Source: Novosphingobium sp. PP1Y (lineage in GTDB: Bacteria > Pseudomonadota > Alphaproteobacteria > Sphingomonadales > Sphingomonadaceae). From it: 64,000 nt of DNA. Under the pieces are notes generated by a model. The model worked only from the letters and a program-made list of their open reading frames with translations. It was not told the DNA's origin and did no database searches. Where the stretch lies: the NCBI RefSeq assembly GCF_000253255.1, contig NC_015580.1, positions 279,001-343,000 of the forward strand, read 5' to 3'. Shown here piece after piece: positions 9,016 through 17,743 of this stretch. Position 1 is the first letter of the stretch, and the number at the start of each line of letters is the position of its first letter. Made by a program: the position numbers and the translations under genes.

Positions 9016-9270
9016 ATGAGCAGGTCGGTCAAGCTGGCGGCAGCCGCCGCTTTTGGCGGATTGCTGATCGCGGTCGCGGTTGTTTCGGCAACGCGGCCGT
9101 CGGCTCGGCACGACACAACGACCTATGTCGCGGACGAGACAGGATCTCCGAACCCTCACGCCGCAGAACTCAAGCGCTGCAGCACGATCACCATGCCGGA
9201 ATCGGGATGCGATGCGGTCTGGGAAGCTGAGCGCCGCCGATTTTTCCATGGAAGGGACCGGCAGCCATGA
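9016..9270 (+). CDS. trbK: Putative entry exclusion protein TrbK-alt
   Basis: An 84-aa protein with one N-terminal transmembrane helix (residues about 5-27) and a short periplasmic tail holding the TrbK-alt signature: two cysteines spaced around MPESG, then AVWEAERRRFFHG. In RP4-type systems TrbK blocks uptake of a second copy of the plasmid. The alternative family lacks the lipobox of RP4 TrbK, and none is visible here. It lies one base after trbJ and overlaps trbL by four bases. Confidence 0.85.
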   Translation: MSRSVKLAAAAAFGGLLIAVAVVSATRPSARHDTTTYVADETGSPNPHAAELKRCSTITMPESGCDAVWEAERRRFFHGRDRQP

Positions 9271-10547
9271 ATGATACCGGCGTCATCGACCAGTTTCTGA
9301 CGGTCTTCACCCAATACATCGACAGCGGCTTCGGTCTGCTCGGCGGTGAGGTCGGCTTCCTGTCGACCACCCTCATCGTCATCGACGTGACCATAGCTGC
9401 CTTGTTCTGGGCCTGGGGCACCGACGAGGATGTGCTGCAGCGCCTGATCAAGAAGACGCTCTACATCGGCACTTTCGCCTTCATCATCGGCAACTTCTCG
9501 AATCTCGCTGGCATTATGCTCCAGAGCTTTGCCGGGCTTGGCCTGCAGGCCAGTGGCAGCGGCATGGCGATCGGCGATTTCATGCGCCCCGGCGTTGTGG
9601 CCGCAACCGGTCTTGATGCCGGACAACCGCTGCTCGACGCCACCGCCGATCTTGTCGGGCCGGTGGGTCTGTTCACCAATTTCGTGCAGATCCTGATCTT
9701 GCTGATCTCCTGGCTGATCGTTGTCATCGCCTTCTTCGTGCTGGCGATCCAGGTCTTCGTCACCATCATCGAGTTCAAACTGGTGACGCTCGCCGGCTTT
9801 GTGCTGCTGCCGTTCGCCTTTTTCGGGCGCACCGCCTTCATGGCCGAGCGCGTCCTTGGCCATATCATTTCCTCCGGCATCAAGGTCCTGGTGCTTGCCG
9901 TCATCACCGGCATTGGCACGACACTCTTCACGCAGTTCATCAATGCCGGACTCGGGGTCGAACCCGACATCCAGCAGGTCATGGCGATTGCGCTCGCAGC
10001 GCTGACGTTGCTCGGCCTTGGTATCTTTGGTCCCAGCATCGCCAACGGCATTGTGTCGGGCGGACCGCAGCTTGGCGCAGGGGCGGCGGCAGGCACTGCG
10101 ATCGCTGCCGGCGCGACGATTGCGGGCGGCATCGCAGGTGCCAAGCTCGCCGCAGGTGCCGCCGGCTCGGCCATGGCGGGCGCGGCCACGGGCGGTGCTC
10201 GCGCGGCAGGCGGCGCATCGGGTGCCTATGCAGCCGGAGCCGCTGGCAAAACCGGACGGGCTGCGGCTGCTTCGGGTCTCGCCAATGTCGCAAAATCAGC
10301 CGCAAGCAGCGCGGCGTCACCACTTCGCCGGGCCGCGGACAGCCTCAAAGCGAACTATGCCGCTGGCAAGGCGGGAACGCCCGCCAATGCGGCAGCGACC
10401 GGCGCCGCCGATGGCCCTCCTGCATGGGCCACCGCGATGAAACGGCGTCAGGCGATGACGCAGGGTGCCAACATGGCCTCGCATACCCTCAAGGGCGGCG
10501 ACAGCCACGGCGGCGGCTCTGGCCCCGACATCTCCGACAAAAGCTGA
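9267..10547 (+). CDS. trbL: Conjugal transfer membrane protein TrbL (VirB6-like)
   Basis: A 426-aa polytopic inner-membrane channel component. Six or so helices cover residues about 25-260. The last 160 residues are a soluble tail very rich in alanine and glycine (for example GAGAAAGTAIAAGATIAGG), a normal feature of TrbL proteins. Overlap with trbK upstream and 21 bases to trbF downstream keep it in the operon. Confidence 0.94.
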   Translation: MNDTGVIDQFLTVFTQYIDSGFGLLGGEVGFLSTTLIVIDVTIAALFWAWGTDEDVLQRLIKKTLYIGTFAFIIGNFSNLAGIMLQSFAGLGLQASGSGMAIGDFMRPGVVAATGLDAGQPLLDATADLVGPVGLFTNFVQILILLISWLIVVIAFFVLAIQVFVTIIEFKLVTLAGFVLLPFAFFGRTAFMAERVLGHIISSGIKVLVLAVITGIGTTLFTQFINAGLGVEPDIQQVMAIALAALTLLGLGIFGPSIANGIVSGGPQLGAGAAAGTAIAAGATIAGGIAGAKLAAGAAGSAMAGAATGGARAAGGASGAYAAGAAGKTGRAAAASGLANVAKSAASSAASPLRRAADSLKANYAAGKAGTPANAAATGAADGPPAWATAMKRRQAMTQGANMASHTLKGGDSHGGGSGPDISDKS

Positions 10548-10568
10548 AACTTCCGAAAAGGATCCGAC

Positions 10569-11252
10569 ATGTTTCGACGCCCCTCTATCCGCTACGGGAC
10601 CAGTCCAGAGCCCGTCACACCCTATCAACGCGCCGCACAGGTCTGGGACGACCGCATCGGTTCAGCACGGGTGCAGGCGAAAAACTGGCGGCTTGCCTTC
10701 TTCGGTTGCCTTGCGCTTTCGGGAGGGCTGGCAGGCGGTCTCGTCTGGCAATCGGCGCGCGGCACGATCACGCCCTGGGTGGTCGAGGTCGACAAGCTCG
10801 GACAAGCGCAGGCCATCGCCCCTGCCGATGTCGATTATCGCCCGACCGACCCGCAGATGGCGTTCCACCTTGCTCGCTTCATCGAACAGGTGCGCGCCAT
10901 TCCCGCCGATCCGATCGTGCTGCGGCAAGACTGGCTCAGGGCTTACGACTTCACCACCGACCGCGGCGCGCAGGCGCTCAACGACTATGCGCGGGGCAAC
11001 GATCCCTTCGCCCAAGTCGGCAAGGTGCAGGTCGCAGTCGATGTGTCGAGCGTCGTTCGTGCGTCGAACGACAGCTTCCGCGTTGGCTGGACCGAGCGGC
11101 GTTACCAGGATGGCGCACTTATCGAGACTTCGCGGTGGTCAGCGATCCTGACCACCGTTGTGCAGCCACCACGCACCCCCGATGCCCTGCGCAAGAATCC
11201 GCTCGGCCTGTTCATCAACGCCATCAACTGGTCAAAGGAGCTTAGCCAATGA
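10569..11252 (+). CDS. trbF: Conjugal transfer protein TrbF (VirB8-like)
   Basis: A 227-aa assembly factor with a short cytoplasmic N-terminus, one transmembrane helix at about residues 40-62 (WRLAFFGCLALSGGLAGGLV) and a periplasmic VirB8-like domain. The sequence after the helix (TPWVVEVDKLGQAQAIAPAD) and the C-terminal NPLGLFINAINWSKEL are family hallmarks. A GAAAAGGAT ribosome-binding site precedes ATG 10569. The stop overlaps trbG by four bases. Confidence 0.94.
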   Translation: MFRRPSIRYGTSPEPVTPYQRAAQVWDDRIGSARVQAKNWRLAFFGCLALSGGLAGGLVWQSARGTITPWVVEVDKLGQAQAIAPADVDYRPTDPQMAFHLARFIEQVRAIPADPIVLRQDWLRAYDFTTDRGAQALNDYARGNDPFAQVGKVQVAVDVSSVVRASNDSFRVGWTERRYQDGALIETSRWSAILTTVVQPPRTPDALRKNPLGLFINAINWSKELSQ

Positions 11253-12166
11253 TCCGCCCGACGCGCGCCCTGCGCACATCCATTATGCTCTCAGCGGTAA
11301 CACTGATCTGCATCCCTGCCCAAGCCATGGCGCGCGAACAGCGCGCTCAGCCGCAAGCAATTCCTGCTACATCGGCGCAGACTGTTGAGCCTGCCGACCC
11401 GCGCACCCGTGTCGGTAGAGCCAACGCCGCAGCGCGGGTCGAACCGGAGCGCACCAGCTATTTCAATGCCATCCAGCAATATGCCTATACCGATGGAGCC
11501 CTTTTTCAGATTTACAGCGCACCGGGGCAGATTACCGACATCATGCTGCAGGAAGGCGAAGAACTCGTTGGACCGGGGCCGGTCGCATCGGGCGATACGG
11601 TCCGCTGGATCATCGGCGACACGGTAAGCGGGAGCGGATCATCGCGCCGCGTTCACATCCTCGTCAAGCCGACGCGGGCCGACATTCGCACCAACCTCAT
11701 CATCAATACCAATCGGCGCACCTATCATCTTGAACTCAGTGCGACGAACTCGACCTATATGGCCGCAGTCTCCTGGACCTATCCGCAGGACGCCCTGATC
11801 GCCCTGCGAACGGCTGAGGCCGAGCGTGAACGCACAGCTCCGGTGGCGGCGGGTATCAATTTCTCAAGCCTGAACTTTCGCTACCGCATTGCGGGCGATC
11901 GTCCCGGATGGCGGCCAGTACGGGTGTTCGATGATGGCCGGCAGGTGTTCATCGAGTTTCCGGGCGACATTGCGAGCGGCGATATGCCGCCGCTGTTCGT
12001 GATCGGCGCGGACCAGGCAGCTGAGCTGGTGAACTACCGTGTGCAAGGCCGGTATATGGTTGTCGACCGGCTGTTTGAGCATGCGGAATTGCGGCTTGGC
12101 GCAGGCAACAGCGCCAAGCAGGTTCGCATTGAGCGTGAACGCGCACGCCGCCGGAGCCGCTCATGA
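11249..12166 (+). CDS. trbG: Conjugal transfer protein TrbG (VirB9-like)
   Basis: A 305-aa outer-membrane core component. A signal peptide covers the first 29 residues, ending at AQAMAREQ. The conserved VirB9/CagX domain follows, with YTDGALFQIYSAPGQITDI and the C-terminal PRVFDDG-like segment PVRVFDDGRQVFIEFP. In the channel it binds TrbI and surrounds the secretion pore. It is joined by four-base overlaps to both trbF and trbI. Confidence 0.94.
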   Translation: MIRPTRALRTSIMLSAVTLICIPAQAMAREQRAQPQAIPATSAQTVEPADPRTRVGRANAAARVEPERTSYFNAIQQYAYTDGALFQIYSAPGQITDIMLQEGEELVGPGPVASGDTVRWIIGDTVSGSGSSRRVHILVKPTRADIRTNLIINTNRRTYHLELSATNSTYMAAVSWTYPQDALIALRTAEAERERTAPVAAGINFSSLNFRYRIAGDRPGWRPVRVFDDGRQVFIEFPGDIASGDMPPLFVIGADQAAELVNYRVQGRYMVVDRLFEHAELRLGAGNSAKQVRIERERARRRSRS

Positions 12167-13488
12167 GCACGCGACCGCAGGATCATAGTGTGCCACCGGT
12201 CACCAACCGGATTGTCGAGGCTGAAGTCGAGACCGACGTTGAAACTGACGTTGATGCCGATGCCGAAGGCGACGAGCCTGACGACGAGAGCCCGGTTGCA
12301 GCGGCCAGTCCGGACGGGTTTCGCCTTGGCGGGGAACCGCCGCGCGTCATGCGACTGTCGCGCAAGGCACTGGCGACTCTTGGCCTCCTCGCCAGCGTCG
12401 GGATTGGCGGTGCGCTAATCTACGCACTGCAACCCAAGAACCACGCGCCAGCCGAGAATCTCTACGATACGAACAGCCGCAACCGCGCGGACTCGGTCAA
12501 CGGTGCGCCTGCCAACTACGGCGACGTGCCCAAGTTGGGGCCTGCACTGCCCGGCGACCTCGGCGGTCCTATTGTTGCCGCACAGCGTGGCGGACAGAAT
12601 GTCCCGATCCCGCCAATTGGTGCCGCTCCGGCCCCAGGACAGCCCGATCCGCGGATTGCAGCCGCCGAACAAGCGCGCGAGCGCGCCGCGCAGGAGCGTG
12701 ACAGCGCCCGGACCAGTCGCCTGTTTCTTGCCGGAGAGACCGGAACGACCGACAATCGGTCTGCAACCGCAGTAGGGCCAGCGCCATCAGCTTCGATACT
12801 AGGTGCGGATCCAGCTCAACCGTCTGCACCAACAGCCACGTCAAGCCGCCGCGCATTTCTCGGACAGCGCGGCAACCGCAGCACGGAAAGCCCTGAGCGC
12901 ATCATGCGCCTTGCATCGCCTTACGTTGTGCAGGCCGGAAGCGTGATACCGGCAGCGCTCATAACCGGCATCCGGTCCGACCTTCCAGGTCAGATCACAG
13001 CGCAGGTTACGCAGAACGTCTATGACAGCCCCACTGGCCGGATCCTCCTGATCCCCCAAGGCTCAAGGCTGATCGGTGAATATGACAGCGACGTAGCCGC
13101 CGGACAGAACCGCGTGCTGCTGGCTTGGGACCGCCTCATCCTTCCCGGAGGTCATTCGATCCTGCTTGATCGCCTGCCCGGCGCTGATGCTGCCGGTATG
13201 GCCGGCCTTGAAGACCAGACCAACTATCATTGGGGCAACATGCTCAAGGCCGCGCTCATTTCGACATTGCTGGGCGCTGGCACAGAGCTCATCTCGAACG
13301 GTGATAGCGATCTCATTCGGGCGCTGCGTTTCGGCACGCAGGACACCATAAGCCAGACTGGCAGGCAGGTTGTGCAGCGGCAATTGAACGTGCCGCCGAC
13401 CCTGACCGTGCGGCCCGGATTTTCGCTGCGCATCATCGTCACGCGTGATCTTGTGCTCGAACCGATGCCTGCAGGAGGAGCGCGATGA
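12163..13488 (+). CDS. trbI: Conjugal transfer protein TrbI (VirB10-like)
   Basis: A 441-aa protein spanning the periplasm. It has an acidic cytoplasmic head (residues 10-50), one inner-membrane helix at about residues 68-86 (ALATLGLLASVGIGGALIYAL), a proline- and alanine-rich linker, and a C-terminal TrbI/VirB10 beta-barrel domain from about residue 250 (VVQAGSVIPAALITGIRSDL, then LLIPQGSRLIGEYDSDV). Overlaps trbG and the DUF2274 gene by four bases each. Confidence 0.95.
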   Translation: MSTRPQDHSVPPVTNRIVEAEVETDVETDVDADAEGDEPDDESPVAAASPDGFRLGGEPPRVMRLSRKALATLGLLASVGIGGALIYALQPKNHAPAENLYDTNSRNRADSVNGAPANYGDVPKLGPALPGDLGGPIVAAQRGGQNVPIPPIGAAPAPGQPDPRIAAAEQARERAAQERDSARTSRLFLAGETGTTDNRSATAVGPAPSASILGADPAQPSAPTATSSRRAFLGQRGNRSTESPERIMRLASPYVVQAGSVIPAALITGIRSDLPGQITAQVTQNVYDSPTGRILLIPQGSRLIGEYDSDVAAGQNRVLLAWDRLILPGGHSILLDRLPGADAAGMAGLEDQTNYHWGNMLKAALISTLLGAGTELISNGDSDLIRALRFGTQDTISQTGRQVVQRQLNVPPTLTVRPGFSLRIIVTRDLVLEPMPAGGAR

Positions 13489-13712
13489 CCCGTCTCAAAC
13501 TGGCTGATCTGGCCGATGAAAAACCGGTGCGGCTCACCATCGAGCTTTCTGCACGGCTGCACCGCGATCTGGTGGCTTATGCACTCGCCGTAAACGGCGG
13601 AGATGCCAAAGGTGCGCCGACCGCTGAGCGGCTCATCCCGCCCATGCTTGAGCGGTTTATCGCAACTGACCGGGCTTTTGCCAAAGCGCGCAAGACACCT
13701 CAGACGGGATAA
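13485..13712 (+). CDS. DUF2274 protein, last gene of trb operon
   Basis: A 75-aa soluble protein of the DUF2274 family, which is nearly always found directly after trbI in this type of cluster. KPVRLTIELSARLHRDLVAYA resembles the strand-helix part of small ribbon-helix-helix proteins, so it may bind DNA and regulate the operon; this is a guess from pattern only. ATGA overlaps the trbI stop, and its 3' end overlaps the convergent LysR gene by 13 bases. Confidence 0.88.
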   Translation: MTRLKLADLADEKPVRLTIELSARLHRDLVAYALAVNGGDAKGAPTAERLIPPMLERFIATDRAFAKARKTPQTG

Positions 13713-14596
13713 CGCTCGTTGATCAGGGTGAAGAAGCGTTGCAGCGCCGGATTGTCATTGTCTTCGCGCCAGTAAACCGAAAATTCGAGACGCGTCGTGC
13801 CGTTCTGATCGTGGATATCGCGGAAATGGAGATCCGGCCATGTCACGCCCTGCGAGGCTTCGGTTGCGATCGATATGAAACGACCGACCGACACAATGCT
13901 CAGCACGCTCTCGAGGCTGGTATTCTGCACGATGATGTTCGGCCGCCCGCCTTGTCCGGTCAGCCGCGCCGCAAGCAGATTGGCTAGAGTCGGACCAATG
14001 CCGCCGCCCGGCACCACGAACACTTCGCGGCGCAGATCACTCCAGTAGATCCGGTCGCTTTCGAGAAGCCGATGGCCCGACTGCAAGGTGACCATCAGCC
14101 TGTCAGACCAGACCGAACGCGCCAGAATGCCGCTCTCTTCCATCCCGGCCGGTGCCACCGCGACATCGATGGTCCGCGATTGCAAGGCATTCAGCAGCTT
14201 TTCGGGAGCGGCTTCCTCGCCATCGAACTGGACGTCAGGAAATCGGGTTAGATACTCGGAGAATGTCTGCTTCAGATTGCCTGCCATCAGTGACGAGCTG
14301 TAACCGACGGCAAGCCGTCCCTGCTCGCCATAGCTGACCGCCCGCGCGGTGGTTTGCAGATTGTCGATGTCAGTGATGATGCGCCGCGCGGACTCCAGAA
14401 AGACCTGGCCCATCTCGGTCGGCTCAGCTCCCCGCGTCGAACGTGTAAACAACTTGATGCCGAGTTTGTCCTCAAGTTGCGTAACCCGCAGGCTCAGCGT
14501 TGCCTGCTTCATGTTGAGCGCCGTGGCAGCACGGGAAAAGCTGCGGGTATCTGCGGTCAGAACGGCGTATCGGAGTTGCCGGACCTCGATCGTCAT
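13700..14596 (-). CDS. LysR-family transcriptional regulator
   Basis: A 298-aa LysR-type regulator. The winged helix-turn-helix lies at residues about 3-62 (FSRAATALNMKQATLSLRVTQLE), followed by the linker helix and a periplasmic-binding-like effector domain from about residue 90. The effector is unknown. It is convergent with the trb operon and divergent from the NYN-domain gene. LysR genes often follow DUF2274 in relatives, so control of transfer genes is plausible. A candidate binding site lies at 14654-14674. Confidence 0.93.
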   Translation of the reverse strand: MTIEVRQLRYAVLTADTRSFSRAATALNMKQATLSLRVTQLEDKLGIKLFTRSTRGAEPTEMGQVFLESARRIITDIDNLQTTARAVSYGEQGRLAVGYSSSLMAGNLKQTFSEYLTRFPDVQFDGEEAAPEKLLNALQSRTIDVAVAPAGMEESGILARSVWSDRLMVTLQSGHRLLESDRIYWSDLRREVFVVPGGGIGPTLANLLAARLTGQGGRPNIIVQNTSLESVLSIVSVGRFISIATEASQGVTWPDLHFRDIHDQNGTTRLEFSVYWREDNDNPALQRFFTLINERYPV

Positions 14597-14653
14597 ACTG
14601 CTATCGCTCCCCCATTCTCTTTCTTCCCGACATTGAGGCGCAATCGGACTGAA

Positions 14654-14674
14654 ATCGCAATATAAATTCGCGAT
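14654..14674. promoter_or_regulatory. Candidate LysR binding site
   Basis: ATCGC at 14654-14658 and GCGAT at 14670-14674 form an interrupted palindrome with an 11-base AT-rich centre, matching the T-N11-A box of LysR regulators. It lies 58 bases upstream of the lysR start and 129 bases upstream of the NYN gene, the expected position for autoregulation. Confidence 0.4.
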
Positions 14675-14802
14675 AATGGAATGAGGTCAGAGATCGATCC
14701 GTAAATTTACTTGCCCAGTCAGGCGGATGCCGAAATTTAACTTCAAATCTGTTTGATCTATTTTGGAGACAAATTTTAACGGCGGCGTGGTAAGGATTCA
14801 AC

Positions 14803-15567
14803 ATGTCGAATGAACCCCGTGCTCCACGTCTTGCTGTCCTCATCGACGCTGACAATGCCTCCTCCCGTATCGCTACCCGTCTGTTCGAAGAGATCGCCAA
14901 GATCGGTGAAGCCAGTGTGCGCCGGATTTATGGCGACTTCTCCGGAACCCGCCTCAAATCCTGGGCAGAGGTGCTTTCAACCCACGCAATCCGGGCGCAA
15001 CAGAATTTCGCCTACACCACCGGCAAGAATGCGTCTGACATTGCGCTCGTGATCGACGCCATGGACCTGTTGCATACCGGGCGCTTCGACGCCTTCTGTC
15101 TGGTATCGTCTGACAGTGATTTCACCGGGCTTGCGGCCCGCATCCGCGAGCAAGGCATCGATGTCTATGGCTTCGGCGAGCAGAAAACCCCCGAGAGCTT
15201 CCGGCAGGCTTGCCGACGCTTCATTTACACGGAGAATCTTCTGCCGGAGGCTCCGACCTCGGAAGAGCCCGAACGCGCCGACCTGCGTCCCGCGACAGCC
15301 AAACAATCGCCGAGCGCCGCCGCACCTCTCATTCGCAAGGCCATCGCGCAGATGGACGATGATGGTGGCTGGGTTCCCTTGGGCCGAGTGGGTCAGCGTC
15401 TCGCCGAACTTGCCTCGGATTTCGATCCTCGCACCTATGGTCAAGCCAAGCTCAGTGATCTCGTCGACAAGGCGGGCCCATTCGAATCGCGCCGCACGGA
15501 ATCGGGCCATGTCCAAATTCGTTTGAAAGTGTCGGGCGGCAAATCAAAAGCTACGCCTCCCAGATAG
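14803..15567 (+). CDS. NYN-domain ribonuclease-like protein with LOTUS domain
   Basis: A 254-aa protein. Residues about 8-150 form a NYN/PIN-like nuclease domain with the acidic motifs LIDADNASS, KNASDIALVIDAMDLL and VSSDSDFTGLA that coordinate metal. Residues about 175-245 form an OST-HTH/LOTUS RNA-binding domain (IRKAIAQMDDDGGWVPLGRVGQ). Such proteins are predicted RNases acting on structured or bound RNA. The 206-base gap upstream carries an AT-rich stretch, and the gene appears to be a single transcript. Its place at the edge of the defence island suggests an RNA-targeting role, which is inference. Confidence 0.85.
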   Translation: MSNEPRAPRLAVLIDADNASSRIATRLFEEIAKIGEASVRRIYGDFSGTRLKSWAEVLSTHAIRAQQNFAYTTGKNASDIALVIDAMDLLHTGRFDAFCLVSSDSDFTGLAARIREQGIDVYGFGEQKTPESFRQACRRFIYTENLLPEAPTSEEPERADLRPATAKQSPSAAAPLIRKAIAQMDDDGGWVPLGRVGQRLAELASDFDPRTYGQAKLSDLVDKAGPFESRRTESGHVQIRLKVSGGKSKATPPR

Positions 15568-15666
15568 CTAGCTCAATCTAGGGACAGATATCTGCCGCTT
15601 TGAATCGGCGGCAATGACTGTTGCCATTTGATTTCGCCAGCAAGGCAAAATGCCTTTGCATTTATG

Positions 15667-15687
15667 GCCACTTTGGCCAAAAGTGGC
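15667..15687. promoter_or_regulatory. Palindromic operator before phd-hsdM operon
   Basis: GCCACTTT (15667-15674) and AAAGTGGC (15680-15687) form a perfect inverted repeat with a GGCCA centre, 23 bases before the antitoxin start. Phd-type antitoxins repress their own promoter by binding such palindromes. Confidence 0.6.
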
Positions 15688-15710
15688 ACATCGAGAGCGG
15701 GCGTCAAACC

Positions 15711-15878
15711 ATGCACATACTATCTGCCAAGGATGCGAAGTACAACTTCGGCAAACTGATCGACATGGCACGGGCTGAGCCCGTTACTGTTGAGAAGCAT
15801 GGTCGGGCTGTGGTTGTTGTACTGGCGGTCGAAGAATATGAACGCCTGAAGGCGATTGAAGTGGGGCAGAATGGTTGA
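15711..15878 (+). CDS. Phd/YefM-family antitoxin heading the R-M operon
   Basis: A 55-aa protein covering the N-terminal DNA-binding fold of Phd/YefM antitoxins (ILSAKDAKYNFGKLIDMARAEP, then VEKHGRAVVVVLAVEEYERL). The usual C-terminal toxin-binding tail is very short, and no Doc, RelE or other toxin gene lies next to it. Instead its last eight bases overlap the hsdM start (ATGGTTGA). It is therefore more likely a transcriptional repressor timing the restriction-modification operon than half of an addiction pair. ATG 15711 was chosen because the sequence upstream (to 15621) contains the operator palindrome. Confidence 0.85.
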   Translation: MHILSAKDAKYNFGKLIDMARAEPVTVEKHGRAVVVVLAVEEYERLKAIEVGQNG

Positions 15879-17733
15879 TCAGGCGAACAAGGACGGGTTT
15901 CTGGAGGCGTTGACGCAGCTTGGCGGCGCAGCCGGGAATGTCCGCCTGCGTGACACTCTGCAATGGGACGAAGAAGTCTACTCCAACGTCAAAGACGCAC
16001 TGATTGAATCCGGCGCGATCCTGTCCGGGCGGGGACGCGGTGGGTCCGTCTCACTGGCAGTCGGAGACAGCAGTGAGGTTCAGGCACGCCCCGCGTCCGT
16101 ACCTAAGCCCCAGAAAGCAAAAGCGGCCAAAGCAAGCAGCAATTCCGGCGGCGATCTTGGCTTCGAGGCGGATCTGTTCAAGGCGGCGGACAAGCTGCGT
16201 GGCAATCTGGAACCGTCAGAATACAAGCATATCGCGCTTGGCCTGATCTTCCTGAAATACATTTCTGAGGCCTTCGAAGCACAGCATACCCGGCTGTCGG
16301 GAGAGGACTATGCCGACCCGGAGGATCCCGAAGAATATCTCGCCGCCAACGTGTTTTGGGTGCCGCCGGAAGCACGCTGGGCGCACTTGCAGGCCAATGC
16401 CAAGCGCCCTGAAATCACGTTTGTTGACGTAACCACCGGCCGCGAAAAGAAGGGCGACATCGGCGGGCTGATCGACAATGCGATGGAGGCAATCGAACAG
16501 GCCAACATTAAGGTGCTGAAGGACGTCCTGCCCAAAAACTACTCCCGTCCACAGCTGGACAAGACCATGCTGGGCGAGCTTATCGACCTGTTTTCCAACG
16601 TCGATATGCGCGGTGATCATGGGCAAGCACGCGACCGGCTCGGCCGGGCTTATGAATACTTCATCTCGCAGTTTGCCGGGGCGGAAGGCCGGCGCGGCGG
16701 CGAGTTCTATACGCCTCGCTCGGTGGTCCAGACCATCGTCGAGATGCTCGAACCCGGTCAGGGACGCGTCTACGACCCATGTTGCGGCTCGGGCGGCATG
16801 TTCGTGCAGTCCGAGCGATTCATCGAGGACCATCAGGGTCGCCGATCGGACATTGCCATCTATGGTCAGGAGCGCAACCACACCACTTGGCGCCTCTGCC
16901 GCATGAACCTGGCCGTACGCGGAATCGACGCCGACATTCGCTGGAACAATGAAGGCAGCTTCCTGCGTGACGAGTTCGCCCAAACGAAGTTCGACTTCGT
17001 CATGGCCAACCCGCCGTTCAACATCTCCGACTGGTGGCAGCCGCAACTGGAGGGCGACGCGCGCTGGTCCTTCGGCACGCCGCCGCAGGGCAACGCAAAC
17101 TTCGCTTGGCTGCAGCACATTCTGCACCATTTGGCACCGCGCGGCACGGCCGGCGTAGTACTTGCCAACGGCTCGATGTCATCGCAGCAATCGGGCGAAG
17201 GCGAGCTGCGCAAGGCACTGATCGAGGCCGACCATGTCGACTGCATGGTCGCCCTGCCGGGCCAGCTGTTCTACTCGACCCAGATCCCCGCCTGCCTGTG
17301 GTTCCTTGCCCGAGACAAGAGCGCCAACGGCCACCGCGACCGCCGGGGTGAGATCCTGTTCATCGACGCCCGCAAGCTGGGCCATCTGGTTGACCGAACC
17401 CGGCGGGAATTCTCCGTCGAAGACATCTCCCTGATCGCCGACACCTACCACCGCTGGCGGGGCAAGCCTGAAGAGGTAGCGGCGGCCGGGCTGCAACCCT
17501 ACGCCGACGAGCCCGGATTCTGCCGTTCAGCGACGCGGGACGAGGTGCGTGGCCATGGCCATGTCCTGACCCCTGGCCGTTACGTCGGTGCCGCAGACTT
17601 GGAGGACGATGGGGTCAGTTTCGAGGAACGGTTCGGGGGTCTTCGGGCGAAGCTGGCAGAGCAGTTTGAGGCGGGGCGAGTGCTGGAGGCGCGGATTGAG
17701 GCGGCGCTGGGAAAGACTTACGCCGTTGAGTAG
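15871..17733 (+). CDS. hsdM: Type I restriction-modification methyltransferase subunit
   Basis: A 620-aa HsdM, the adenine-N6 methylase of a type I system. It modifies host DNA with HsdS and is needed for cleavage with HsdR. Residues 1-60 form a small winged-helix-like domain not present in all HsdM; a basic linker follows at 75-100. The HsdM N-terminal helical domain covers about 100-250. The SAM motif DPCCGSGGM is near 301-309 and the catalytic NPPF is at 380-383. It overlaps the antitoxin gene upstream and is 10 bases from hsdS. Confidence 0.95.
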   Translation: MVDQANKDGFLEALTQLGGAAGNVRLRDTLQWDEEVYSNVKDALIESGAILSGRGRGGSVSLAVGDSSEVQARPASVPKPQKAKAAKASSNSGGDLGFEADLFKAADKLRGNLEPSEYKHIALGLIFLKYISEAFEAQHTRLSGEDYADPEDPEEYLAANVFWVPPEARWAHLQANAKRPEITFVDVTTGREKKGDIGGLIDNAMEAIEQANIKVLKDVLPKNYSRPQLDKTMLGELIDLFSNVDMRGDHGQARDRLGRAYEYFISQFAGAEGRRGGEFYTPRSVVQTIVEMLEPGQGRVYDPCCGSGGMFVQSERFIEDHQGRRSDIAIYGQERNHTTWRLCRMNLAVRGIDADIRWNNEGSFLRDEFAQTKFDFVMANPPFNISDWWQPQLEGDARWSFGTPPQGNANFAWLQHILHHLAPRGTAGVVLANGSMSSQQSGEGELRKALIEADHVDCMVALPGQLFYSTQIPACLWFLARDKSANGHRDRRGEILFIDARKLGHLVDRTRREFSVEDISLIADTYHRWRGKPEEVAAAGLQPYADEPGFCRSATRDEVRGHGHVLTPGRYVGAADLEDDGVSFEERFGGLRAKLAEQFEAGRVLEARIEAALGKTYAVE

Positions 17734-17743
17734 CTGGCCCATC

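Noticed and set aside
9156..9863. A 235-codon - strand frame opposite trbL
   Set aside because: His-, Asp- and Glu-rich antisense of a hydrophobic gene, a common artefact.
10060..10450. Ala/Gly-rich repetitive tract considered as a DNA repeat
   Set aside because: It encodes the normal low-complexity tail of TrbL.
15711..15878. Phd gene as half of a toxin-antitoxin pair with a hidden toxin
   Set aside because: No open frame of toxin size lies next to it on either strand; the following gene is hsdM.
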